7,796 bases of DNA from the NCBI GenBank assembly GCA_010092805.1, contig JAADYY010000204.1, forward strand, positions 1 to 7,796. Reading direction: 5' to 3'. The notes under the pieces were generated by a model, which did not search any database, was not told the origin of the DNA, and saw only the letters and a list, made by a program, of their open reading frames with translations. The position numbers and the translations under genes are program-made. This DNA comes from Chloroflexota bacterium (lineage in GTDB: Bacteria; Chloroflexota; Anaerolineae; Aggregatilineales; Phototrophicaceae). Below are positions 1 through 6,385 of the stretch, piece after piece (the stretch's first letter is position 1; each line of letters begins with the position of its first letter).

Positions 1-66
1 GTTTCTGGGCTGCTTGAATGAGCTGAGGCTGGTGGCATCGCTTACCTTTCTGGGGCCATTTTGCGC

Positions 67-72
67 TATGAT
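67..72 (+). promoter_or_regulatory. possible -10 element of the WD40 gene
   Basis: TATGAT matches the sigma70 -10 consensus at five of six positions and lies 49 bases before the WD40 start codon. The best -35 candidate, TTACCT at 42-47, matches at only three positions with a long 19-base spacer, so the promoter is weak or is helped by an activator. Bases 1-121 otherwise hold no gene I can support. Confidence 0.3.
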
Positions 73-121
73 CATCACACAGGCAGATAGACTGCGGCTT
101 AATCCAGGATAAGCAAGGATT

Positions 122-1075
122 ATGAGAGATTCGCAATTCATCAGTGTCGCCAACGCTGCACAACTCACCGAACGCGCGCAGATGCGCTGCGGGTTCATTA
201 CCGAGCTGAAATGGGCGCACAACGGCAAGCTGTTGGCGGTGGCGCACGGGCGCGGCGTCAATCTGTGGGCGGATGGGTTCGGTGGGGCACCCACCCGCAC
301 GCTCGAAGCGCACGATGGGCCAGTCAAGGGCCTCGCCTTCACCCCTGACGACCGCGTGATCGCAACGGCTGGTGCGGATACAACGGTGCGGCTGTGGCTC
401 GCGCTCGATGGCCGCCCCTTGAGCGTGCTGCGCGCGCATCAGGGCAGCGTGGAAAGTGTGACCTTCAACAACATCACCAACACAACGCGGGCGCTGGTCG
501 CTTCTGGCGGCGGCGACCAGATGGTATATGTGTTCGATCTCACCGAGAGTGTGCGCTTCATTGGGCTGCAAGGGCACAGCAACGATGTCACGTGTGTCAA
601 GTTCAGCCCAGACAGCCGTTTGTTGGCGTCCGGCAGTTGGGATCACACCGTGCGGCTGTGGGATGTGCAGAACGAGCACTTGCTCACCGAGATGCAGCAC
701 GATGATTGGGTGCGCGATCTCGCGTTTAGCCCAGATGGCAACCTGCTGGCGACGGCCAGCAAAGATTCGACCGTCGCGCTGTGGGATCCAGCGACGGGGG
801 AGCAGCGGTTCATCTTCCATGCGCACGACGGCGGCGCGGACTGTCTCGCATTCAGCCCCGATGGCCGTCTGCTCGCCACCGGTGGCCGCGATCACGCTAT
901 CAAGCTGTGGGATCTCGCCGCGCCCAGCCAGACGCCCGTCGTGGCGCTGAGCGGCCACGACAAACCCGTCCTGACGGTCGCTTTTCACCCCAACGGGCAC
1001 ATGCTCGCATCCGGCAGCGGCGATAATACCATCCGGCTGTGGTCGCAACCCAGCGCCGCCTCGCAAGCGCACTGA
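122..1075 (+). CDS. stand-alone seven-bladed WD40 repeat protein
   Basis: This 317-residue protein is almost entirely WD40 repeats. Seven units can be read at about residues 26-49, 61-92, 104-138, 149-180, 191-221, 232-263 and 277-307. Each has the pattern of a loop His (AHDG, GHSND, GHDKP), a strand with FSPDG or similar, an LLASG/LLATG strand and a closing LW or LWD. Seven units make one closed beta-propeller. The family provides protein-protein interaction platforms; no enzymatic residues, membrane segment or signal peptide are visible, so it should be cytoplasmic. Blade 3 is the most divergent, with an Asn/Thr-rich insertion (NNITNTT) and a closing VFD instead of LWD. The ATG at 122 is chosen because AGGA (106-109) and AAGGA (115-119) precede it, although neither has ideal spacing (12 and 2 bases). 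A second Met at residue 21 would still keep all blades. The partner is unknown; the nearby kinase and STAND protein are candidates by proximity only. Confidence 0.93.
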   Translation: MRDSQFISVANAAQLTERAQMRCGFITELKWAHNGKLLAVAHGRGVNLWADGFGGAPTRTLEAHDGPVKGLAFTPDDRVIATAGADTTVRLWLALDGRPLSVLRAHQGSVESVTFNNITNTTRALVASGGGDQMVYVFDLTESVRFIGLQGHSNDVTCVKFSPDSRLLASGSWDHTVRLWDVQNEHLLTEMQHDDWVRDLAFSPDGNLLATASKDSTVALWDPATGEQRFIFHAHDGGADCLAFSPDGRLLATGGRDHAIKLWDLAAPSQTPVVALSGHDKPVLTVAFHPNGHMLASGSGDNTIRLWSQPSAASQAH

Positions 1076-1096
1076 CGACGACCCACCCGTCAGTTT
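1071..1096 (+). terminator. possible terminator hairpin at the WD40 stop
   Basis: ACTGACG (1071-1077) pairs perfectly with CGTCAGT (1088-1094) around a 10-base loop, and the stem runs into a short TTT (1094-1096). The hairpin includes the TGA stop codon of the WD40 gene. The T-run is short, so intrinsic termination would be weak. It fits with a separate promoter starting at 1130. Confidence 0.35.
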
Positions 1097-1129
1097 AGCC
1101 GCCGCCTTAACCCTTGAGGGACGTTGTGT

Positions 1130-1158
1130 TTGACGCTTGTTGGCCCTATCGTTATACT
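1130..1158 (+). promoter_or_regulatory. sigma70-like promoter of the Trm112-like gene
   Basis: TTGACG (1130-1135) and TATACT (1153-1158) each match the -35 and -10 consensus at five of six positions and are separated by 17 bases, the optimal spacing. Transcription would start near 1165, giving a leader of about 50 bases before the ATG at 1217. This is the best promoter in the window and may also serve the STAND-TPR gene downstream, for which I see no clear promoter. Confidence 0.7.
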
Positions 1159-1172
1159 TTAGACATCTTCGC

Positions 1173-1180
1173 TTGATCAA
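1173..1180. repeat. TTGATCAA palindrome, copy 1
   Basis: An 8-base perfect palindrome lies just downstream of the predicted transcription start of the Trm112-like gene. The same 8-mer recurs at 1567-1574, just before the STAND gene. The position would suit an operator half or core site, but no regulator is identified and chance is possible. Confidence 0.3.
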
Positions 1181-1216
1181 TCATTTGAGTTATGCTGGTA
1201 ACGAAAGGCGCAACCG

Positions 1217-1465
1217 ATGGAGTCCCCACCGAAGATCGATCCGGAACTTCTGGAGATTCTGCGCTGCCCCGTCGCGGTGCATTACACCGACAAAGGTGAC
1301 GACCCCGGCCACCTGGAACTGGTCAAGGAGCACTGGTTGGTATGCGCGGATTCAGGGTACAAATATCCTATTCGCAATGGGATTCCCGTGATGTTGGTGG
1401 ACGAAGGCGAAAAGTGGAAAGATACAGATGTTGACAGCCTGCCGGTGCCGCCTCCAGAAGCCTGA
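1217..1465 (+). CDS. Trm112/UPF0434-like small protein
   Basis: This 82-residue protein has the layout of the Trm112p-like (UPF0434) family: an N-terminal helix ending LLEILRCP (residues 11-18), a short strand region, then YPIRNGIPVML (50-60), which is the family signature. Its length is slightly above the usual 60-70 residues because of a Pro/Glu/Asp-rich C-terminal tail. Full Trm112 zinc sites have four Cys; here only Cys17 and Cys43 remain, as in several bacterial members, so stable zinc binding is doubtful. Eukaryotic and archaeal Trm112 proteins bind and activate methyltransferases; the role of bacterial members is unsettled, and no methyltransferase lies in this window. The start is supported by AAAGG at 1204-1208, eight bases before the ATG, and by the promoter at 1130-1158. 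It lies 114 bases before the STAND gene on the same strand and could be co-transcribed with it. Confidence 0.85.
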   Translation: MESPPKIDPELLEILRCPVAVHYTDKGDDPGHLELVKEHWLVCADSGYKYPIRNGIPVMLVDEGEKWKDTDVDSLPVPPPEA

Positions 1466-1483
1466 TCGCAGCGGTCGCGCGGC

Positions 1484-1528
1484 CTGAGCACAACGCTCAG
1501 CATCGCCCTTATGCGCGCCGTGTGGCGC
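1484..1528 (+). other. two small hairpins in the Trm112-STAND gap
   Basis: CTGAGC (1484-1489) pairs with GCTCAG (1495-1500) around the loop ACAAC, and GCGCC (1515-1519) pairs with GGCGC (1524-1528) around GTGT. Neither is followed by a T-run, so they are not convincing intrinsic terminators. They could be leader structures, partial terminators or transcript-processing sites. I see no clear -10 element in this gap. Confidence 0.25.
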
Positions 1529-1566
1529 ACCCGTCGAGCGTCTGTTCAACCTGGTCATGCAGAAAG

Positions 1567-1574
1567 TTGATCAA
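1567..1574. repeat. TTGATCAA palindrome, copy 2
   Basis: This is the second copy of the 8-base palindrome seen at 1173-1180. It ends five bases before the STAND start codon and so occupies the position where a ribosome binding site would be expected. A protein bound here, or base pairing of the palindrome, could affect translation of the STAND gene; this is speculative. Confidence 0.3.
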
Positions 1575-1579
1575 ATCCG

Positions 1580-4120
1580 ATGGCCGATTTTTCATCGCTA
1601 GAAGCAGTGGCTCATGACGCGGCGGCGCTGCCAGTGCCAGTGCCCGGCAACCTGATCGGGCGGGATGTGACGCTGGCGCACGTCTACAGGCAGCTCAAAG
1701 AAAATAAAGCGGTCTTGCTGTATGGCCCGCCTGGGATTGGCAAGACGGCCCTGGCCGCCAAGCTTGCCTCGGCTTTTGCGGAGCTTCCCGGCGGTGTGTT
1801 GTGGTTCACCAGCGACGAGATGCCGCTGGCAGAGATGATCGCGCGTATCGGGCGTGTTTATCACCTGCCAGAGGTCGCCACCTCGGAAAACCCGATCACG
1901 GTGGTCGAGGCGGCCTTCGAGCATCTGCTGCGCCGCAAACCGCTGATCGTGATCGATGGGCGGTTGGGCACGCAGGCCATCACCGAAGTCGTGATGCGTG
2001 TGGCCTCTGAACTGCCCGTGCTGATGCTCAACCCCGAAGAGCTTGAAGGGCCGTGGACGGCGCTGCGGCTCGGTCGGTTGGAAGCGGAGGCCGCCACAAC
2101 GCTGTTCAAGCAGTTGCTGGCGCACCAACCCGGCCAACCTGAGGATTACATCCCTCAATTGGTTAAGGCGTTCGACTACGCGCCGTTGGCCCTGGCGATT
2201 GCGGCAGGCGCGATTCGCGCTGGATCGCCACAGGCATTCATCGGCGAAATGTCCAGGGCGCAAAGCTCCGGTGCCACGCCGCAATTGCTGGCGCTCACCG
2301 CCGCCTTCCGCAGCCTGAACAATGCGCTGCAAGGGCTGCTGCTGGTGCTGGGTGCGATCCCTGGTGGGCGTGGGTCGGCGGAACTCATCAGCATGATTGG
2401 GGGTGCGCCGCTGGCGAGCATCCAACCAGCCATGCAGATGCTGGTTGACCGCTATCTGGTCGAGGCCGTCACGCGCTTCGACCAGCCCTATTATCACCTG
2501 CACCCGATCATCGCCTCATTCACGCAGAGTTGGCTGCGCGGTTCGGGGCGGCTGGAAGGGCTGCAAGCCAAAGTCCGTGATTCGCTGCTCAACTACGCAC
2601 GCAGCTACAGCACCGAAGATGATGCGGCGCATAACAAACTGGCGCTGGAGATGGACACCTTCATGGTGACAGCCCGCGCCGCCGCTGAGGAAGGCGAGCG
2701 CGACTTCGCCAACCAACTCGTCTCATCGCTCAGCGACGCGGGCAATTTCATCAGCGCGCGGGGCTATGTGTATGAGTTTCTGCAACTGCGTGAATTGGCG
2801 GCCAGTTCCACATCTGCGTTCCCCGCCTATGATGGCGCGCTACCCCCATCGCCGCCACCGCTGACCACCACGCCGGAACCCGAACCCGATGAAATTGGGA
2901 TTGCCGTTGATCTGGATGAGGTCGATCTCGTTGAGGATGACGGCAGCGAAATCGCCTTCGACGAAGACGATGGGGCGCTGCTGGACGACTACATCGCCGA
3001 CCTTGAAGAGGATCTCGTCGAAGCGGACGACGAAGCCAGCGCGGTGCCGACGATCTCGACGCAGCCGGGCATCACTCCGACGGCAGTCCCGCTCAGCGAG
3101 CTGGATCGGCTGCGGGCAGCCCTGGAACGCGCGCGCCAGAACGACGACAAACGCACCCAGGCCAGCATTCTGAATTCGATTGCCCGCATTCAGGCCGCGC
3201 AAGGCGAGGACGCCAGCGCCATCAACAATCACACAGCGGCGCTGTCGCTGTACGAGACGCTCAACGACTCGTTTGGTGAACTGACCAACCTCGATGCGCT
3301 CGCGGCGCTGTCGGTCAAGACGGACAATCCACAGGCCGCGATTCTGCACGCCTCGCGCGGCGTCGAGGTGGCGCGGCGGCTGGGCAATCAGGAGGTGGTC
3401 GAGATACGGCTGCTCACGCTGCTGGGCGATACCTATCAGCAGCTTGGCGAGAGCGAAAAAGCGCTCAATGCGTATGGTAAGGCGCTTGAGCTTGCGCGCG
3501 GCTCCGCAGATCCTGGCGAGCGGGCGGTGCTGATCAGCAAGTTAGGGTTCGCGCAGCTCGATCACGGCGAACCATCCCAGGCGATCCGCACCTGGGAAAT
3601 GGTGCTGCCGGATCTCCGTGAGCATGGGCGCACCGATTTTGAGGGGCGCGTGCTCGGCGGGTTGGGTACGGCCTCGGGTGAATTGGGCCGCTGGAGCGAA
3701 GCCATCCCCTACCACACCTCGGCCCTGCACATCACGCGCACCGCAGGCGACAAGGCAGAAGAAGCGATTCAGTTGAGCAACCTCGGTTACGCTGCCGTGC
3801 AAATCAACGATCTCAAGAACGCGGCGCTGCGCTACCGTCAGGCGCTGCACCTGGCCTACGAAAGCGGCGATCCCAACCATATCGTCAGCAGCACCGTCGA
3901 TCTGGCGCGGCTGCTGCTGCAAAGCGTTCGTTACCTGGATATCGTTGAGCTGCTGGTCGATTACGCGCTGCAAACCGAGCCTGACGACCGGGATCTCCGC
4001 CAGATCAAGACGCAAATCGCCGAAACCCGTGCAGAGGTCGGGGCCGATCTACAGCCCGCGCCCGTCGGCGGCACCGCGCGCGATTACGCTGCCAACGCTT
4101 ACAAACTCCTCGACTCGTAA
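1580..4120 (+). CDS. STAND (NB-ARC-like) NTPase with acidic linker and TPR repeats
   Basis: This 846-residue cytoplasmic protein has three parts. Residues 24-320 form a STAND/NB-ARC-type ATPase: the NLIGRD motif (24-29) that opens such domains, Walker A GPPGIGKT (49-56), a Walker B-like LIVIDG (122-127), the GLPL-like APLALAIAAG (201-210) and a winged-helix motif HLHPIIASF (306-314) corresponding to MHD. Residues 409-432 are Pro/Ser/Thr-rich, and 433-485 form a highly acidic linker. Residues 520-800 are TPR-like helix pairs, clearest at 605-641, 686-721 and 726-762. STAND proteins act as nucleotide-controlled switches that sense through C-terminal repeats. Two oddities stand out: the second acidic residue of Walker B is Gly127, and the usual sensor Arg is replaced within LMLNPEE. 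No effector domain precedes the ATPase. The ATG is the first start after an in-frame TGA at 1568; only a weak AGAAAG (1561-1566) precedes it. It may be a transcriptional or signalling regulator; no DNA-binding domain is evident beyond the winged helix of the ATPase. Confidence 0.9.
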   Translation: MADFSSLEAVAHDAAALPVPVPGNLIGRDVTLAHVYRQLKENKAVLLYGPPGIGKTALAAKLASAFAELPGGVLWFTSDEMPLAEMIARIGRVYHLPEVATSENPITVVEAAFEHLLRRKPLIVIDGRLGTQAITEVVMRVASELPVLMLNPEELEGPWTALRLGRLEAEAATTLFKQLLAHQPGQPEDYIPQLVKAFDYAPLALAIAAGAIRAGSPQAFIGEMSRAQSSGATPQLLALTAAFRSLNNALQGLLLVLGAIPGGRGSAELISMIGGAPLASIQPAMQMLVDRYLVEAVTRFDQPYYHLHPIIASFTQSWLRGSGRLEGLQAKVRDSLLNYARSYSTEDDAAHNKLALEMDTFMVTARAAAEEGERDFANQLVSSLSDAGNFISARGYVYEFLQLRELAASSTSAFPAYDGALPPSPPPLTTTPEPEPDEIGIAVDLDEVDLVEDDGSEIAFDEDDGALLDDYIADLEEDLVEADDEASAVPTISTQPGITPTAVPLSELDRLRAALERARQNDDKRTQASILNSIARIQAAQGEDASAINNHTAALSLYETLNDSFGELTNLDALAALSVKTDNPQAAILHASRGVEVARRLGNQEVVEIRLLTLLGDTYQQLGESEKALNAYGKALELARGSADPGERAVLISKLGFAQLDHGEPSQAIRTWEMVLPDLREHGRTDFEGRVLGGLGTASGELGRWSEAIPYHTSALHITRTAGDKAEEAIQLSNLGYAAVQINDLKNAALRYRQALHLAYESGDPNHIVSSTVDLARLLLQSVRYLDIVELLVDYALQTEPDDRDLRQIKTQIAETRAEVGADLQPAPVGGTARDYAANAYKLLDS

Positions 4121-4141
4121 CGCAAGCCGCACAGCGCCATG

Positions 4142-4171
4142 CCACGACCGGCCTCCCGCCGCCGGTCGTGG
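4142..4171 (+). terminator. strong GC-rich hairpin after the STAND gene
   Basis: CCACGACCGGC (4142-4152) and GCCGGTCGTGG (4161-4171) form a perfect 11-bp stem with an 8-base loop, starting 21 bases after the STAND stop codon. No T-run follows, so it is not a textbook intrinsic terminator, but its position and strength suggest a transcript end or 3' stabiliser. The rest of the 4121-4312 gap holds the kinase promoter. Confidence 0.5.
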
Positions 4172-4229
4172 GCGTTCGCACCCCCACCCGAAAAACGTCC
4201 GCAGCAGCGCCGCTCAGCGCGCGGTCTTA

Positions 4230-4259
4230 TTGGCGAGTGGGCACAATTGAGCCTACAAT
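4230..4259 (+). promoter_or_regulatory. sigma70-like promoter of the receptor kinase gene
   Basis: TTGGCG (4230-4235; four of six matches) and TACAAT (4254-4259; five of six) are 18 bases apart. Transcription would start near 4266. That is downstream of an in-frame ATG at 4262, so this promoter supports translation from the ATG at 4313. Confidence 0.5.
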
Positions 4260-4312
4260 AGATGCTAAGTGACGCAATCTTTACCACACCCCAGCGCGAG
4301 GACTCCCACCCC

Positions 4313-6385
4313 ATGCAAACCGACCTGTTGGCTGGCAGGCAGATTGACGATTACACCGTGCAGAAACGCATTGGGCGTGGCGGGATGGCTGCGGTGTACA
4401 GCGCCTACCAAGCGTCGGTTCATCGTGAAGTGGCGCTCAAGATCATCTCGCTTGATCCCGGCCACAGCACCAGCGAGGAGTTTCGCCAGCGGTTCGCCCT
4501 GGAAGCCAAAGTGATCGCGGGGCTGGAGCATCTGCATGTTTTGCCCATTTACGACTACGGCATCATTAATGATGAGCTAGCGTACATCGCTATGCGGCTG
4601 CTGCGCGGCGGCTCGCTGAGCACGCTGCTGGGCACCGGGCAGTTGACGCAGGAACGCATCGCCGACATTCTCACGCAGATCGCGCGCGGTCTCACGTATG
4701 CGCACAGCCGAGGCGTCATCCACCGCGACCTCAAGCCCAGCAATATCCTCCTGGATGAAACAGGCAACGCCTACCTGACCGATTTCGGGCTGGCGAAGCT
4801 GGTCGAAGACTCGCTGGAACTCACCCGCAGCGGCCACATCGTCGGCACACCGACCTATATGGCCCCGGAGCAACTGCGCGGCGACCCGCTCGATCACCGC
4901 TCGGATATTTACAGCCTGGGCGTGATTCTGTATCACATGCTGGTCGGTCGCCCACCGTTCGATTCGACCGAGAGCAACATGGTTTCGATGATCTATCAGC
5001 ATTTGGAGCGGCTGCCGATCCCGCCGCGCCAACTCGTACCGGAAATTTCGTCGGAGATTGAGTTCATCGTGCTCAAAGCCTTGAGCAAAGACCCCGCCGA
5101 CCGCTTCGACACCGCCGATGAACTGGCCGACGCCTTCAATCTGGCGCTGGGGCGCACGGTCAGCTCGACCAGCCAGCCGGCGCTGCGCCCGGTCAAGCCG
5201 CGCACCGACGCGCCGAGCATTCCGTATGGGCGGACACCCACCGACCCACAGTTCGCCGCCGCCCCTCCCGTAGATCATGAAACGCATCTCGATACCATCA
5301 GCGCGGTTCGGGCTGTATTGCGCTCGCGCCGCCCCACCGTTTGGGTGGGGGTACTGGCCGCGCTCATCATCGGGGTCGCGGGGCTGGGATTTGTGCTGAC
5401 TCAGGCCAACCGCCCAGTGATCTTCCCAGCCGCAACCGTCCTGATAAACGCCCAGGGCAGCGCCGGAGACGCGCTCCCCACCGCTAACGAGATCGCGGTT
5501 GCGCAACAGCGGTTGGGTGCGGATGGCTTTCTCGCTTACAGCGCGTGCAACCGCACCAGCGAGTATCACGCCCGACAAGCCCGCGAAATGAGCGAATTTG
5601 CGGCGGGGTACGGGTTACGGCTGGAAATTTACGACAGCGAGAACGACGCCTACCGCCAGATCACCCAGATTGAACGGGCGCGCACCGACGGTGCCCATCT
5701 TCTAATCGTCTGCCCGCTGAATTACGCACTTCTTGACGAAACCCTCAGCGCTGTGCCCGCCGATGAACTGCCGCTCGTTTTCATGAGTTCGCAAATTCCC
5801 AGTTACGGCGGGGTGCTGTTGGGTGGCGACGATTATTTGATGGGCCGCGCATCGGGCGAGGCTGTGGGTGCCATCATCGCGGCTGAGTGGCAGGGTGAAG
5901 CCGATGTGGTCATCCTCGATTTTCCCGACATGCCGTTCATCACGCAGCGCGCCGATGGGCTGCGCGACGGGATCAAAGCGCTTGCGCCGAATGTCAACAT
6001 CATTGGGCGCTATTTGGGCGGCACGCGCGAAAACGGCGAACAGTCGATTCGCCAACTCCTGGCCGATGGCGTGGGCTTCGAGGCGATTCTGAGCATCAAC
6101 GATGCTGGAGCCTATGGTGCCGTCCGCGCCCTCGAAGACGCGCAGGTCGCGCCCGGAGATGTGATCATCGGCAGTGTGGATGCCGAAGCCCTAGCGCGCA
6201 GCTACATCCTCGACGGCTACTTCTTCCGTGTCTCGGTCGATGCCGGGCGCGAACAATTCTCCCGCACCGCCATTGATGTCGCGGTCAAGCTGCTGGCGGG
6301 CGCGACGGTGCCGGAGTTGTATCTTGTCCCCCCCGGCGACGTGATCACCCGCGACACCTTGATCGCGCAGGGCACCGCAGACTAA
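4313..6385 (+). CDS. receptor Ser/Thr kinase with extracytoplasmic periplasmic-binding-protein domain
   Basis: From the preferred start the protein has 690 residues. Residues 14-275 are a Hanks-type Ser/Thr kinase with every core motif: glycine loop GRGGMAAVY (21-29), Lys43 in ALKI, Glu64 of helix C, HRDLKPSN (137-144), DFG (157-159) and APE (184-186). The activation loop carries Thr171, Ser173, Thr179 and Thr181 as possible phosphosites. A Pro/Ser/Thr-rich juxtamembrane stretch (281-340) and basic RSRR (337-340) lead into one membrane segment (about 344-363), which orients the kinase inside. Residues 366-690 resemble a type-1 (LacI/ribose-binding-like) sugar-binding protein: GLRLEIYDSEND, QITQIERARTDGAHLLIVCP, a GGDDYLMGR segment, ADGLRDGIK, and FEAILSINDAGAYGAVRALE. 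PASTA repeats are absent. It likely phosphorylates cytoplasmic targets in response to an outside ligand. GAGGA (4298-4302) lies ten bases before the 4313 ATG; starting at 4262 would add 17 residues but that ATG overlaps the promoter. Its stop interlocks with that of the convergent DtxR gene. Confidence 0.92.
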   Translation: MQTDLLAGRQIDDYTVQKRIGRGGMAAVYSAYQASVHREVALKIISLDPGHSTSEEFRQRFALEAKVIAGLEHLHVLPIYDYGIINDELAYIAMRLLRGGSLSTLLGTGQLTQERIADILTQIARGLTYAHSRGVIHRDLKPSNILLDETGNAYLTDFGLAKLVEDSLELTRSGHIVGTPTYMAPEQLRGDPLDHRSDIYSLGVILYHMLVGRPPFDSTESNMVSMIYQHLERLPIPPRQLVPEISSEIEFIVLKALSKDPADRFDTADELADAFNLALGRTVSSTSQPALRPVKPRTDAPSIPYGRTPTDPQFAAAPPVDHETHLDTISAVRAVLRSRRPTVWVGVLAALIIGVAGLGFVLTQANRPVIFPAATVLINAQGSAGDALPTANEIAVAQQRLGADGFLAYSACNRTSEYHARQAREMSEFAAGYGLRLEIYDSENDAYRQITQIERARTDGAHLLIVCPLNYALLDETLSAVPADELPLVFMSSQIPSYGGVLLGGDDYLMGRASGEAVGAIIAAEWQGEADVVILDFPDMPFITQRADGLRDGIKALAPNVNIIGRYLGGTRENGEQSIRQLLADGVGFEAILSINDAGAYGAVRALEDAQVAPGDVIIGSVDAEALARSYILDGYFFRVSVDAGREQFSRTAIDVAVKLLAGATVPELYLVPPGDVITRDTLIAQGTAD

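Noticed and set aside
1..73. Minus-strand ATG at 73-71 opening to the left edge, a possible divergent gene
   Set aside because: It has no ribosome binding site and its roughly 24 residues resemble no protein start that I know.
2..112. Plus-strand reading open from the left edge to TAA at 110-112, hydrophobic in part, possibly the tail of an upstream gene
   Set aside because: It is only 36 codons, its third-position G+C is lower than that of the real genes, and it contains the candidate -10 element. It cannot be told from chance without the sequence to the left.
1598..2503. Minus-strand reading of 301 codons within the STAND gene
   Set aside because: It lies opposite the Walker A and B region of the real gene and encodes a low-complexity Arg/Gln/His-rich sequence.
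4262..4312. Upstream ATG at 4262 as the kinase start
   Set aside because: The -10 element ends at 4259, so the transcript would begin after this codon; the 4313 ATG has a GAGGA at good spacing.
4577..5578. Minus-strand reading of 333 codons within the kinase gene
   Set aside because: It is a shadow of the kinase coding sequence; its Arg/Gln/Ala-rich translation has no domain and the opposite strand has all kinase motifs.
122..6385. The plus-strand genes as an antiphage defence island
   Set aside because: STAND and kinase genes occur in defence systems, but no effector nuclease, TIR, protease or mobile element is visible, and a receptor kinase with an outer solute-binding domain fits signalling better.
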